From: Pempheris klunzingeri
Taxonomy: Eukaryota > Chordata > Actinopteri > Acropomatiformes > Pempheridae
Reading direction: 5' to 3'
DNA length: 64,000 bases
NCBI RefSeq assembly: GCF_042242105.1
Contig: NC_092014.1
Location: forward strand, 10,167,374 to 10,231,373
Part shown: piece by piece, positions 24,801 through 37,167 of the stretch
How positions within the stretch are numbered: position 1 is the stretch's first letter
How the letters are laid out: each line of letters begins with the position of its first letter
Notes under the pieces: generated by a model
The model's input: the letters and a program-made list of their open reading frames with translations, nothing else
Told to the model about the DNA's origin: nothing
Database searches by the model: none
Translations under genes and position numbers: made by a program

Positions 24801-27800
24801 TACACTGCTCTACGATCAATAAAGTTGATTCATTCTTTCTTATCTATGATTATCTAGGATTAAAATATTGAATGACATGCATAGCATGTGATCAGCCCCG
24901 TCACAGAGACTGTTACCATAGCTCATGTAGTTATCTTGGAGGAAATCTGACATTGAAGCTTGTTTAAACCTTTAAATCTTGCATTTTTCGCAGGGGCAAT
25001 CAACGAGATGGCCACCCACCCCGGATACTACGAAGACCTGGTGGAGAAGTCGATGGGCAAGTACAACCTGGCAACAGAGGAGATAGAGCGAGACCTGCAC
25101 CGCTCACTCCCTGAGCACCCGGCCTTTCAGAATGAGATGGGCATCGCTGCCCTCCGCAGGGTCCTCACAGCCTACGCCTTCAGAAACCCCAACATTGGAT
25201 ACTGTCAGGTACACACACTCTTGTTTTGACCTGACAGAAACCTTGCAATCCTTGACAGAACTTGAATTGTTACTCCTCTCTCCCTCAACACTGCAGGCTA
25301 TGAATATTGTAACATCTGTGTTGCTTCTCTACGCCAAAGAAGAAGAGGCTTTTTGGCTGCTTGTGGCGCTCTGTGAGAGGATGCTGCCCGACTACTACAA
25401 CACAAGGGTCGTAGGTCCGTATGTGAATGTGCTTCTGTATTTTAGGGTGCTTGATTGGACAATTTTCTATTTATTTAACATCCTCTTTTTACCCCAGGAG
25501 CCCTAGTGGACCAGGGGGTGTTCGAGGAGCTTGCCCGCGAGTACGTTCCTCAGCTGTATGACTGCATGCAGGACCTCGGGGTCATCTCCACTATCTCTCT
25601 CTCCTGGTTCCTCACCCTCTTCTTGTCCGTCATGCCGTTTGAGAGCGCAGTGGTGGTGGTGGACTGCTTCTTCTACGACGGCATCAAGGTCATCTTTCAG
25701 CTAGCGCTCTCCGTGCTGCACGCCAACATCCACCAGCTGCTGGGCTGCAAGGATGACGGGGAGGCCATGACGGTGCTCGGCAGGTAAGGAGGAGCAAAAG
25801 GGACCAAATATCCAGATTCTGGATGTTTAGGGTGGCTTTCCTGTAGCCCCATTGTACCCTCCTTTTCCCGTAAAACCTAAAAACAATTTCACAATTTATC
25901 AGATATTTGTGTCACACAAAGAGATCTGGAGAAATCATTTGTGTTGTTGTAGATACTTGGACAGCGTGACCAATAAGGACAGCACCCTCCCTCCCATCCC
26001 CCACCTGCACTCCTTACTGACAGACAATGGAGAACCACATCCAGAAGTCGACATCTTCAAACTTGTCCGCAGCTCCTACGAGGTATTTCCCCTGGATGAT
26101 AATGAGTGTTTGCAAACCTGCTCCGTCCTCTATGTTTATGGTTCTTGAGAAATGCAAATTTGACATTTATTGTTGTAAATGTGCCTCCTTGTTGAATTTA
26201 GCGCACATCTGGATTTATGATTTATGATTGTGTAACTCTCGTCCAGCTGTTTGCCTCTGTCCCACATTCATCTGTCCATTTTGTCATCCCTTTTTTTCAA
26301 TGAAGCTGTGACGTTACTGCTTTCAGTCAAATGCAGCGTGTCTTGATATGATTTGAACTGTAAATATATCCCACTGAGAGGCTCAGCCATCTCCTCGCAA
26401 TCGCTTATCAGCTGTCCCCAGCCACCCTTTTGGTTTCTGCTGTGATAACAGACATTCAGGAATACCACAACTGGGTTAACATATATTCCTCCCCGTTTCT
26501 CTTTCTCCTTTTGTGCCAGAAATTTGGTTCTATCCGAGCAGATGTGATTGAACAGATGCGTTTCAAACAGAGACTGCGGGTCATCCAAACCATTGAAGAT
26601 ACAACTAAACGCAACGTGGTAAGGACCCGCTTACTTCACTTTTATAGATATTGGTATCCGGCAAATGTTCAGTTTTTCCAACTACATTTACAACAATGCT
26701 CCTGCTCAATGCTGTTGTGAAAGCAGAGCAGTAATCAGGCAACACACCGACTTTAAAAGCCTTGGAGTTCTGCAAATCCAACTACATTTGAGCTTTGAAA
26801 CTGAATGAACTATAAGCTACTCATTATTAGATATTCTGCTCTCTTCACACTGAACATTATTTCCCATCTTCTCGTCTCACTTAATGTAATTGTGTTGTGT
26901 TTCAGGTCAGAACTATTGTAACAGAGACTGCCTTCAGTATTGATGAGTTGGAGGAGCTCTATGTGCTCTTCAAGGTGAGTCACAGCGTACAGCTCCCACT
27001 TACTGTTCTGCTCCCGAGAAACATACACAATCAAACCGTCATTTGGTCTCCACAGAGAAAATAAATAACAGCACACAAGCCCTAATATCAGTGCTCCAGC
27101 TGTTTTCCTCCAGCTTAAGCTATTGTTGTGCCACATGGTGAAGATTAATTTGCCACTTTATTAATGGAACAGAGTTTATCGTTGTGATTCAGATTATTCA
27201 ACAGATATCCAAACATGCTGTTTAAGTGTGTTGTACTTCACAAACACGACAGAATGCAACTAAGCTAATACTTATTGTTTTGTGGTTAGAATCGGCCTCC
27301 TTAAACTCTGATCTCATCTTCTTTTGCAGTTCTTTTCTGCATTCAGATTTCATTGTTTTTTTTTTTTGTTGCATATGGTGTTTTTCAGCTCTCACCCCTC
27401 TTTTCCTCTCCTCAGGCGGAGCACCTGACCAGCTGTTACTGGGGCAGCAACAGCAACCCCACAGAGCGTCATGACCCAAGCCTGCCCTACCTGGAGCAGT
27501 ACCGCATCAACGTGGAGCAGTTCAAAGGCCTGTTCAACCTGCTGTTCCCCTGGGCCAACGGAGCCCACTCAGACCCCCTGGCTTTGCGCTTCTTCCGTCT
27601 CCTCGACCAAAACGGGGACGCGCTCATCAATTTTCGGGAGTTCATCAGTGGTCTTGGTAAGCACAGTAATGGTTGTGTGTGTGCTTGTAAATATTGTTTG
27701 AGACTAATAGTAACATAAGTATTGCGTCCGAGGTGGTGCATCGCTTTTAGAGGCATTTCATTTGTGTCCGATCTTGATCTCGATGAAGCTTGTTTGTGTG

Positions 27801-30800
27801 TTTTTAGGTGTTCTGTATCATGAAGACCTGACCGAGAAGCTGAAGCTCCTCTACAAGATGCACGTTTTACCCGGTGAGTGTGTGTCAGTACGGTTCAGCG
27901 ATGTTGAAAAGCCACCTTGCGGAAACGACAGAGAGCGTTTCATTTCAGCGAAGCAGGGTTATGAGCTTTACAGACAACAGGAGACTGTTGATGAGGGAGA
28001 GAAAATGAGAGAAAGTTAGGTTTTGTCAGCATGATTTTTATGAGATAACTGGCAGAAAATTTAACTTTTTAAACTACTAACTGTATTTTAAGTTTACTCC
28101 TCAACTTAATGAATACTTTCATTTTTAAAACCTTTTTTCCCCAGAAATCAGCCATGAACAGGAAGAGCCAGACTCTGCCTTCGAGGCCACTCAGTACTTC
28201 TTTGAGGACATCACCCCGGAAACGTCAGTCGGTAAGGAACTTTTTTGTGATCAAATTTGAAATCCTTTCCAAATAACCCAAGATGATCCATATGCACACT
28301 TGCAGGTGTGGCACGATGATACAATATAACCATATATCAGCATAAACATTGTATGTCCCTACACTGTACTGGGTACCTCAATCTTTTTTTTTTCTTGTAA
28401 TGGTGACCTTTCATTATGACATTTTACATTATCCCACCCACAAAATCATCCTTATAACCTAAATAAAATAAAAAATTAAAATCATCTTGAAGATTATTTG
28501 AATTATTTGAATGATGTAATAAAAAGATAGATTGATATGTAAAACAATACATGAAAACAAAACAAGTGCCATAGGACAGCTCTGAACCTAATTCCTCCTA
28601 TTGGAGTACATTTAAAAAAAGGGGAAATTACATTTTTACTTATATTACTTACCAGAAGAGATTTCATCTTTATAAACTGCACAAATCAACATATTGATTG
28701 TGTAGTTTTTTGGGATCAACTCGTTTTTTTTAATTATTGTATAAAATGATGACAGTGTTTCACTTGGGAATAGTGTTTCAAATGATTGTTTACAGGATTA
28801 CAAGAAACCCAATTAGACACAGGAAGTAAGAGGAAGTTTTCCTCTCGTGTGCAATTATGAGTTAATAAACCTGCTGTGTTTTAATCCACAGTTTGTTTAT
28901 AGAAAATGAATCCCCCTGTTGTTCATTATGCCTCATTTTAAACAGTTTTCACAAGCTTTCAGCAAATATTCACAACCGCTCAGTGACACGTCGTCGTCAG
29001 CAGGAATGTGAACGCCATTTCCTTCCTGCTGACTTGTAGATCTCATGCTGCACATATGTTTGAGGAAATGAATGATTCATTTTTCTCATGGCACGCTGTT
29101 AGGCCTCCTCTCAGCTGTTTATTCTTTACTTTTCACTGAGCGCTGCCGAATGATGAATCATTTGTTGCACTGTTATTCCTGATGATGTTCAGCACAAATG
29201 CTCCTATTTACAACATAAAGGACTTGAGAATGTCATGTGAGCATGTCATTATTAGCAGGGAAAGTGTGGTTGTATTAACCTTGAAACCGCAGACAGTCTG
29301 CATTGTGCCCATTGACAGTGATGAAAGCAGACACGCAAACAAATGTGTGCACAAGTTAAATTACGCGTGTGAAGTACAAGCCTGCAGGAGTGTTTAATAT
29401 GCAATATGTAGACTGGAAGCAAGAAAATACAGTAACGTTTGATATAATATGCTTGTCTTCGTATAGTATAGATGATACTGCTAAAACATGGGCACCAAAT
29501 GTCCATTCTAGCTATTGGAATTAAATTATAAAACTATTTTTATTAAACAAATTATGATGTCTGATCTTGTTCGCCCTCCTCTCTTCTCAGGTCATGACTC
29601 AAAGTGCAGAAGTGAGAGGGACGATGGCTTTGTCAGAGTTACATTTAAGACTGAAAAAGGTAAGCAGCAGTCAGCTACAGCAAAAGTAATATAAAAGCTT
29701 GAGATCTACTACAACATTCAGTCCCATTTCCCTAAATTGAGCAATAAGATGTTGAATATCATTCAAAAGGCAAACTGTTCAAGTGTGAAATTTCTCTTTG
29801 GTGTTGATTAGCAGCCAAGAAAATTCATGTTGTCTTCACACAACACTTTATGGGTGTGAATTTCATAGGCTGAACATGGATTGATTGTAGTTGTAAAGTT
29901 GTCAAAAAGGTAAAAAATGTAATTTCCTCTTGGATGTCTGAAACAACATGTGACTATGAAATATATCCATGATGTTGGCAACAATAAGGAATGGTTATGT
30001 AAATACTGATGTCAATCAAAAGTTTATACTCAAGTATTTACCACACATTCTTTGTCCATCTTACAGTGAAGAAATTGAACACTCCTGAATATCGCCATTA
30101 CCTAAAACTGTGGAACCAGGAAACAAAACCGAAGCTAGAAAACACAAAAGACCTCCCCAAGCTGAATCAGGTATGACTTCCTCCACCCTGTATTTGTTTT
30201 TATACAGAGCACGTGTATGGGAAAACTCATTAGTGACTCTGACCTATTTGTTTTTCCTCCAGAGCCAGTTTATCGAGCTTTGCAAGACCTTGTACAGCAT
30301 GTTCAGCGAGGATGTGGCAGAACAGGAGCTCTATCACGCCACAGCAACAGTCACCAGTCTGCTGCTGGAAATGGGAGAGGTGGGCAAGCTCTTCTCCTCC
30401 TCCTCTGGCAGAAAGGACCACAACATGGAGGGGAAATCAGAGCCCAGCATGTGTGGGAGAGAGGCCTCAGATCCCACAGCCATCCAGGGGGCCGTGTCTG
30501 ACGATGTGTTCCAGCAGCGGGACCAGAGTGGCGCCTTCGTCCCCGCAGGTCTGGAGAATAAGCTGCACCCCTGTGAGGAGGGGAAAGTGGACGACGGGAG
30601 CGAGCAGCTGCCACCTATGCAAGACATCAAGCTGGAGGACTCGTCTCCCAAAGACACGGGCACATCATCGGCCATGCTTATCTCGGACGACGAGACCAAA
30701 GATGACACCTCAATGTCATCTTACTCGGTGCTCAGCGCGGGCTCCCATGAGCTTGATGAAAAGCTGCAGTGTGAGGACATTGCAGACGACACAGTGCTGG

Positions 30801-31075
30801 TGCGGAGCGACAACAGCTCCAACAGTGAAAGGGGAAACCGGCCTCACGGCTGTGGGGCCCCCGACAGAGGGCTGCCACACAGCACCAGCATTGATAAAGA
30901 CTGGGCCATCACGTTTGAGCAGTTCCTGGCCTCTGTGCTCACCGAACAGGCGCTGGTGCATTATTTTGAGAAGCCAGTGGAGGTGGCAGCTCGTATAGCC
31001 AACGCCAAGAATGTGCGTAAGGTTGGGCGCCCCCTGCTGTCTACAAGTGACTATGAGATCTCTCTATCTGGCTGA
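10620..31075 (+). CDS. tbc1d9: TBC1 domain family member 9 (RabGAP with GRAM and EF-hand domains)
   Basis: Twenty-one coding exons: 10620-10740, 16934-17044, 18837-18955, 19960-20188, 20427-20688, 21261-21468, 22307-22513, 22642-22806, 23195-23345, 24994-25208, 25297-25414, 25498-25783, 25953-26082, 26520-26618, 26906-26974, 27416-27656, 27808-27873, 28145-28231, 29591-29659, 30067-30170 and 30263-31075. All junctions are in phase and the total is 1290 codons (1289 aa, human about 1266). It starts [22 protein letters not shown] domains lie near residues 158-225 and 292-361. The TBC domain starts near 510 and keeps both catalytic fingers, arginine R560 in IERDLHR and glutamine Q596 in GYCQ. 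A canonical EF-hand loop spans 894-905 ([12 protein letters not shown]). The long acidic-serine C-terminal exon keeps [14 protein letters not shown] and ends DYEISLSG. The family stimulates Rab GTP hydrolysis in membrane traffic; the calcium role of the EF hand is inferred. The neighbours ucp1 and elmod2 confirm tbc1d9 over tbc1d8. Confidence 0.98.
12807..12851 (+). repeat. (CAG)15 trinucleotide repeat in tbc1d9 intron 1
   Basis: Fifteen uninterrupted CAG units, preceded by AAC and followed by GACAG. It is intronic in the tbc1d9 model and not translated there. Confidence 0.95.
14198..14224 (+). repeat. (GAT)9 microsatellite
   Basis: Nine uninterrupted GAT units in tbc1d9 intron 1. Confidence 0.95.
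17560..17885. repeat. Teleost 'cgattaatcg' palindromic repeat, copy 1
   Basis: Begins 'gggctgcaaacaatg', a decayed form of the usual 'agggctgcaactaacg' end. It has weak attaatc-type palindromic arms and an internal segment 'ccaaagttacaaactcaagctgcttctttctcag' with 'cagtttactatca'. This is a well-known dispersed non-coding family of fishes. Other copies are at 43290-43620 and 53380-53715. Confidence 0.6.
18240..18530. promoter_or_regulatory. Candidate conserved non-coding element in tbc1d9 intron 2
   Basis: High-complexity, moderately GC-rich sequence standing out from AT-rich intron. It has clustered homeodomain/SOX-like words (gctaattcagtgaatg, ggataatggccc, attactgaaatcaattt) and no repeat signature or open frame. 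Its enhancer role is inferred from composition only. Confidence 0.25.
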
Positions 31076-32220
31076 GGCCTTTTTTTTAAAGGGCAATTTC
31101 ACACAAAGACTCACGCTGTTTTAAAAAGGGAAACGTGATTATCAGTCATGGAGTAAAAGTGTCTCAGTGAGTTTTAGAGGAGAATGAAAGTAAATGTAAA
31201 ATGTATGTGAACGATAGTTGAATGAATGTGACCAAAAACTGCTCTCAGCAATGTATTTTACCAGATGTGAAAGACTTTTATTATAACAATCACTAGATTC
31301 TGTCCAGCCAAGAGGGAGCAGGACATCAATAATAAGGTTTGCTCAGATGAAATCGGTGTGAACATGTAGTAGCTGTACTTTATAAGACATTATTCATAGG
31401 TGTTAATATTGTAATCTCTTGTACTCCTAGGCTATGTAGATGTAAATGTCCACAGATACAGTTACAGTTCCAAGCTGGGATATTGATAGTCTACGTAAGA
31501 TCACCAAACATTATATCTGCTCAAACTATTGCTTCCTTACTTTATTCCATGTGCTGTTAATCACAAAATCGTTTTAGTTTGTCATCGAATGACAATATGG
31601 AAAAATCCAAAACAAAGCTGTGAAAATTCAATGATAAAGCGAATTTTCATATATTATAATAACTTGTCAGCTAAAGCAATGTGTCACTTTGCCAGAAACT
31701 ATTCTCTTTTTCACACACCTCTATGACTTTCCGGACATTAACTCCCCAAAATAATATTTCCAATAATCGCTCCGGTGTGTTTTTCTGTGGTTATAATCGA
31801 AAATCACATAACAACTTATACAGTAACAATGATGGAAGCAGAAAAATGACAACCAAATTTTTTTTTTTTTTAGCTAAAGAAAACAGCTCGCACCAGAAGT
31901 TGAATTCAGATGAAATGTATGTGTGCTAAGAAATGATGATTACACTAAAACATGCTGTTGAATGAAGAGCCTGCACATTATTTATGTTTACATAATGTGA
32001 TTCACTAACTATGTGCTTGCCATTTGCCTTGTTGTCTGCAATCCCAACTAAAATGTTTGCCTTGAATATTGATTTTTTATGTTTTAACCTTTTTGCTCTG
32101 TACATTTTTACATTGCCTGTTTTTATGTGAAATATTTTTTAAAATGTCCAGGTGTTATTTCTCTGGATTCCGATGCATTGTGTATCACTCCATCTAATTA
32201 AAATTACAGTTGCACAGTTC
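31076..32220 (+). other. tbc1d9 3' UTR (probable)
   Basis: AT-rich sequence after the stop codon with no canonical AATAAA until an ATTAAA at 32197-32202. A later AATAAA at 32652-32657 lies beyond a repeat. A 1.1-kb UTR ending near 32220 is the simplest model. Confidence 0.5.
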
Positions 32221-32296
32221 AATGCCTCAAACCTTTTTCGTTGCTTCAGTCAGACTGAATGCTACTACAGTACATAACCAAGGACACGCAGCGTTA

Positions 32297-32310
32297 CTGC
32301 CATCTGGTGG
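32297..32310 (-). promoter_or_regulatory. CTCF-like motif
   Basis: Plus strand CTGCCATCTGGTGG; its complement CCACCAGATGGCAG is a near-ideal CTCF core on the minus strand. It lies just past the predicted tbc1d9 end and 2.3 kb before ucp1. Confidence 0.5.
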
Positions 32311-32439
32311 AGGCTCACGTACACTACCAATCATTCATCTGATAAATGGGATTTTTAGCCGCATCAAATATGATTCCACACCAGCTGAAATGGCATTTCT
32401 TCTCTTTGACCTACATAAAAGGTAGACGTGCCAGTAACT

Positions 32440-32745
32440 GAATCATGTACAGTGATGGGATTTAAAGTGCATTTGCTCAAATACTGTACTGAAGCACACT
32501 TTTAAGGTACTTTACCTGACAGCTTGTTATTTATTACACTGGAGAATAAGATTGTATTTACAAAATGTGATTTGTTTAGAAAATATGATGTATTACTACG
32601 GATGAAATTATCCAGTTAAGTAGATAAATTGTCTCTACCTCAAACAGCTACAATAAATGCTGCTTACATGTTAATGTATCAGCAGCAAAAATCTAATCTC
32701 TTTGAGTAAAAGGTATGCAGGACTTTTACAGTACATACCAGAGAG
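32440..32745. repeat. Teleost interspersed repeat, 'acttaagtaaa' family
   Basis: Shows 'gtgatgggatttaaagtgcatttgctcaaatactgtactgaagc' style opening and the 'gagtaaaaggtatgcaggacttttac' end. This matches the family copy at 775-965. Confidence 0.6.
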
Positions 32746-34520
32746 AGTCTGAATGTTTCTTTCATCACTGATGTACCATGTCCTGATGTACTGAGCGTTA
32801 ATACAACAATATGTTCATTATGAAAACACACACATTCATCTTGTCCAGGTGCTCAATCCGAAACTTTAAGATTAATTCTTTCTCCGAAGGCTCTAACAAC
32901 ACATTCTTCTGCTCCTATTAAAATGTTCCTCTTTATGTTAAAAAATGGGGTCAGGAACGGAGGATGTTTTTTCTTTTTCCTTTGTCCTCTTTTCACTTGA
33001 TAAATAGGCCTCTTTGTGCTGCTCTTTGCCCTCTCTGAACATATTCTAAAAGGAGCAGATGACTGTGTTTTGAGTACTTTGAGTGATAGAATACAGGAAC
33101 GAGCACCCTAAAGAGAATTGTGTTAAACCTCAGTGGGCCACAGGGCCTCTCTTTGTCTTTCTCTCTGTGGACCGCACACACTGGGGTTGTGGCTCAAGTG
33201 AGCCAATCACAGCAAAGTGAGCTCACTTAAAAGGAGGCAGATTGAAAAAGAGGTTTCCCCACTCAGACACATGACAGAGAAGTTTGTTCAGGATACATGA
33301 AATATTGCTTATATCTGTTCTGGGGTCCACCGACCTGATGGGCTCACTGTTTGCTCTACAGAAATGATAAAAACAAATATTCTCATCTTAGTGCTCAAAT
33401 TTCAATCATATCTGACAAATTGGAGATTTCAGTTTTGATTTCTAATGGTGTTACAGTATGGTGATTAATAGGGGTTAAACATGATGACATTAAGAAGATT
33501 AATGGAAAATTAAGAAGCTTCAGAGCCTTTTGTTCCAACATATTTTGTGCTTTGGATCTCAATCACAAAATCAATTTCTTAGCTTTTATTCTTTATTACA
33601 ATATCACACAGTCAGTCTCCTGGTTATTAAGTACACCTCACTGAAAGTAATGAGCATACAGATGAACCAATACTTTTCTAAATAGTAGTATCTAAATAGT
33701 ATCAACCAAAACTGAACTTAATACCCTACATTTGTTTTAGTTTTTTTTTTTGTTGAGTGTCGAGGGAATGAGGTCACATTTTCTTTCCTTTTTTTCCACC
33801 CCAAAATTTTCCCATAATTCCCAAGCTGTTTGAGAAGCTGTGTAGGTTGGATTTAGGACCAGGTATTATGAAACAGGTACCATCACGGCTAAACTGCTGA
33901 ACACGATGTGACGCAAAAGCTCTTATCTGCTCCATGGTGAACTTCAGCCACTAGTTACGTCACAACTTTGCCCCAATGATTTTCTTTAAAATCTGGTCCC
34001 CTTTCACAAAAATGCACAAAGTATCTGTGAAGCAATCCCACATGAACAACAGGATATGAGACATTTTTTAATGAACAGACAAGCAAATGCAAAAGTGAAA
34101 GGGCAACCTGGTGTGGGTTTTGGCTGCTGTCATTTATCCAATCAGCTCCAAACATTTTCTGTGTTGTTCACAGCCCTCATTGGCTGAGAGCAAAGACAAA
34201 CCCCCAGTGATCTGACAGTGCTTTAGTATGACTGTTGTTAAGTGCAGACTCTTGAAATAAATGACTTAATTTAAAGTCAGGACACAGGACAAAAGCAAAA
34301 TCTGCTAAAATTCTTATTACTATTAATTTTATGAGCATGGATTTAGTGGTGATTATAATTGAAGGCCAGAAAATGACATTTAGAAATATTAATGATAGTT
34401 TACAGACAGTTTGGATGAAGAGATACTGATGTTAGAGTCAAAGACTGGGGGGGTTAAAGCGTTTGTTTTTCTCGGATGTGTCTGCACTGTCGGTTAAATT
34501 GAACATTGACTTTCTGACAG
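32746..34520. other. Intergenic region tbc1d9-ucp1
   Basis: No gene supported. Points of note: a perfect 14-bp palindrome AAGTGAGCTCACTT at 33215-33228, with a further AAGTGAGC at 33196-33203 and a CCAAT between them. Two CCAAT/ATTGG boxes lie near 34140 and 34180. This is the natural place for distal ucp1 control elements. Confidence 0.5.
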
Positions 34521-34524
34521 TCCG

Positions 34525-34533
34525 TGGACTTTG
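34525..34533 (+). promoter_or_regulatory. HNF4-type site upstream of ucp1
   Basis: TGGACTTTG, complement CAAAGTCCA, is an exact match to the HNF4-preferred half of a DR1 nuclear-receptor element. It lies 72 bp upstream of the TATA box. Confidence 0.5.
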
Positions 34534-34604
34534 ATTTGACCCGTGCCGACAGGAGTACACAGTAACGCCTCTCGGTGGATGTCATAAAAAAAACCAAGAG
34601 GATG

Positions 34605-34612
34605 TATAAATA
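34605..34612 (+). promoter_or_regulatory. TATA box of ucp1
   Basis: TATAAATA within 'ggatgtataaatacagacc'. Transcription would start about 30 bp downstream, near 34635, giving a short non-coding exon. Confidence 0.65.
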
Positions 34613-34635
34613 CAGACCTAAAGATGCATCTTTCC

Positions 34636-34741
34636 TTTCTGGGGAGTGGGGCTCTTCATGGATTATAATCTGGCTAATTAAATCCTGCCTGGTAACAAAG
34701 AAGTGAGGATCGAAAGGAGCCTTAAATTTTAGACAAACAAT
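34636..34741 (+). other. Non-coding first exon of ucp1 (predicted)
   Basis: Extends from the expected start downstream of the TATA box to the donor AACAAT|GTGAGT at 34741/34742. The acceptor ctcccag at 34941-34947 begins the ATG-containing exon, with 11 nt of leader before ATG 34959. Confidence 0.55.
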
Positions 34742-34958
34742 GTGAGTATTCTTTACGTTTTTATCATCAGTCTACACTTTCATTGTTGACTCTACTAGCT
34801 AACAATAAAAGTTACCATCACTCACTGAGCTTTCAATTTAAAAGATGACTCATAAGTAAATGAGGTTAATGTTTATATGCTGGTTTCCTACAAGGTTCTG
34901 ATTGTGCCTGTGTGTCTCTGTGTGTTTCTGCATACTTTTACTCCCAGTATTAGGAAAC

Positions 34959-37167
34959 ATGGTGGGACTTAAACCCTCAGATGTTCCCCCTCCACTGGGG
35001 GTGAAGATGGCAAGTGCTGGGGCAGCAGCCTGTGTGGCCGACTTAGTCACATTTCCTCTGGACACAGCCAAAGTCAGACTACAGGTATCTGTTCAGTAAT
35101 AATGACAAACTAACCTTCATTCATCTCCAGTACTGTACAACACATTTTCTCCACATTAACTGCAACACATCGAATATTATATTGTCACAATGATCTTCAG
35201 CTACTCTAATTTTGCTGTGCAAATACACAGTTCGATGTTGGCAACTATTGACAGAGCAGCTTGACTTTTAACTTTGTCATTAACCATAAATCAACTGCAC
35301 TCATTCACAAAGGTTTTCTACTTTTGTATTGTAAAGATGGTTTTATCCTTGAGTACCAATCTGTGACCCCAGATTCAGGGAGAGAAGATGGCAGTGGGAG
35401 GCATCCGCTACAAGGGGGTGTTTGGGACGATCAGCACCATGATCCGAACAGAGGGGCCCAGGTCTCTGTACAACGGGCTGGTAGCAGGGCTGCAGAGACA
35501 ATTGTGCTTCGCCTCCATCAGAATCGGCCTCTACGACAATGTCAAATCTTTCTACACCGGTGGCAAAGACAGTAAGTCGCTACTTTTGAAGAAAGTGCAG
35601 GCTTTTCTATAATAACACATAACCTAAATAAACCAGGCTGACAGAAAGGGTTTTTATATCTCAGTGTCCCGCTATGTCACACCGTCACAAACTATAACCC
35701 TTGCATGCAAGATGAACATCAGCTCCAGTCAGTTTCATCTATTGAGCCCAAAACCACAAATTTGTATCAGAGAGATTTACAGTCCGTACAACATATCCCA
35801 CCCTCAGCTCTTCTTTACTGACAGATGTGCAACAGCTGCTGTATGTACAATATAGACATAAGTAACAGCAGTATTGGGATACAGTTGCATTACTGAGCAA
35901 ATAAAATGAAGTTTATCTATCTACTCACATGCACACACACATAAAGTTGTAGTACTTGAGTTGAATGTCCTGAGTTTAATTACACCGCCGTTTGTTCTCC
36001 TCTCTCCTTCCCTAGACCCTAGTGTACTGATTCGTATCCTGGCTGGCTGCACTACAGGCGCCATGGCAGTGTCCTTTGCACAGCCCACTGATGTGGTCAA
36101 GGTTCGATTCCAGGCCCAGATGAATCTGGATGGTGTAGCTCGTCGCTACAGTGGCACTATGCAGGCCTATAAACACATCTTCCAGAATGAGGGCTTACGT
36201 GGACTCTGGAAAGGTGCCATTTAGGAAGCCCCAGAAATTATTTATAGCAAATCAATCACGAGTAACCAAAAACATAACTTATTATTCCTTTCTGGCTTCT
36301 TTAGGCACACTACCCAACATCACAAGAAATGCGCTGGTCAACTGCACAGAGCTGGTTACATACGATCTGATAAAGGAAAGCATTCTTAGGCACAACCTAA
36401 TGTCAGGTGAGTGGGGGGGCTCACACACACACACACACATCCCTGAGAGACAGCTGATTGGGCAGGAATCCACACACCCTCTCAACCCTTCAACTCCACC
36501 ACAACTGATAACAGCTAAGTTAGTACAGGACGTGGTGTATTTTCCACTCAGTGCTGTAAATACAGTTGTTAATATCTCAATCATTTATATTGCCCTATTC
36601 ACGGTGACACCCATTCTGCTGACATGAGTTTCTATACAGCTCAGCTCAGAACAAAGGCCTCCTGCTTACTCTCATTCATACTCTTCAGTTGTTTTGTTCT
36701 CTCCACAGACAATCTGCCTTGCCACTTTGTATCTGCATTTGGCGCCGGCTTTGTTACCACAGTAATCGCCTCCCCAGTAGATGTGGTCAAAACTAGGTAC
36801 ATGAACTCACCACCAGGCCAGTACAGGAGCGCTATCAACTGTTCCTGGACCATGCTGACGAAAGAGGGGCCGACGGCTTTTTACAAAGGGTGAGCTCTTC
36901 CTCTCTGACCCCAGCACACACGCGATTCTTTACAACTATTTGGACTTGAGGTCATTTGATAAGTGTTGAAGCAATGCTATATTTGTGGACCCATTTATGG
37001 CTTCATTCTTCACTACAAATCTCTTTTCCTTTTTTTTTTTTTTTTTTTGTAGATTTGTGCCTTCGTTTCTGAGGTTGGGATCATGGAACGTTGTGATGTT
37101 TGTCTCGTTCGAACAAATCAAGAGAGCCATGATGGTCACAAAGAAGAAGATGGAAACCACAAACTGA
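34959..37167 (+). CDS. ucp1: Mitochondrial uncoupling protein 1
   Basis: Six coding exons: 34959-35084, 35373-35571, 36016-36213, 36305-36406, 36709-36889 and 37053-37167. They total 921 nt and 306 aa, the normal UCP size and six-exon layout. It has three mitochondrial-carrier repeats, each with a Px[DE]xx[KR] signature: PLDTAK at 33-38, PTDVVK at 132-137 and PVDVVK at 231-236. The UCP purine-nucleotide region [20 protein letters not shown] follows the third, and the C-terminus has [15 protein letters not shown]. It is an inner-membrane carrier that dissipates the proton gradient. Between tbc1d9 and elmod2 it occupies the UCP1 locus, which separates it from ucp2/ucp3, to which the protein is similar. 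Exon 3 uses a weak donor (GTGCCA) before a 91-bp intron. Fish ucp1 is known mainly from liver; thermogenic function is not implied. Confidence 0.97.

Noticed and set aside
34959-37167. ucp2 or ucp3 instead of ucp1
   Set aside because: The protein resembles all three, but the gene lies between tbc1d9 and elmod2, which is the UCP1 locus in vertebrates.
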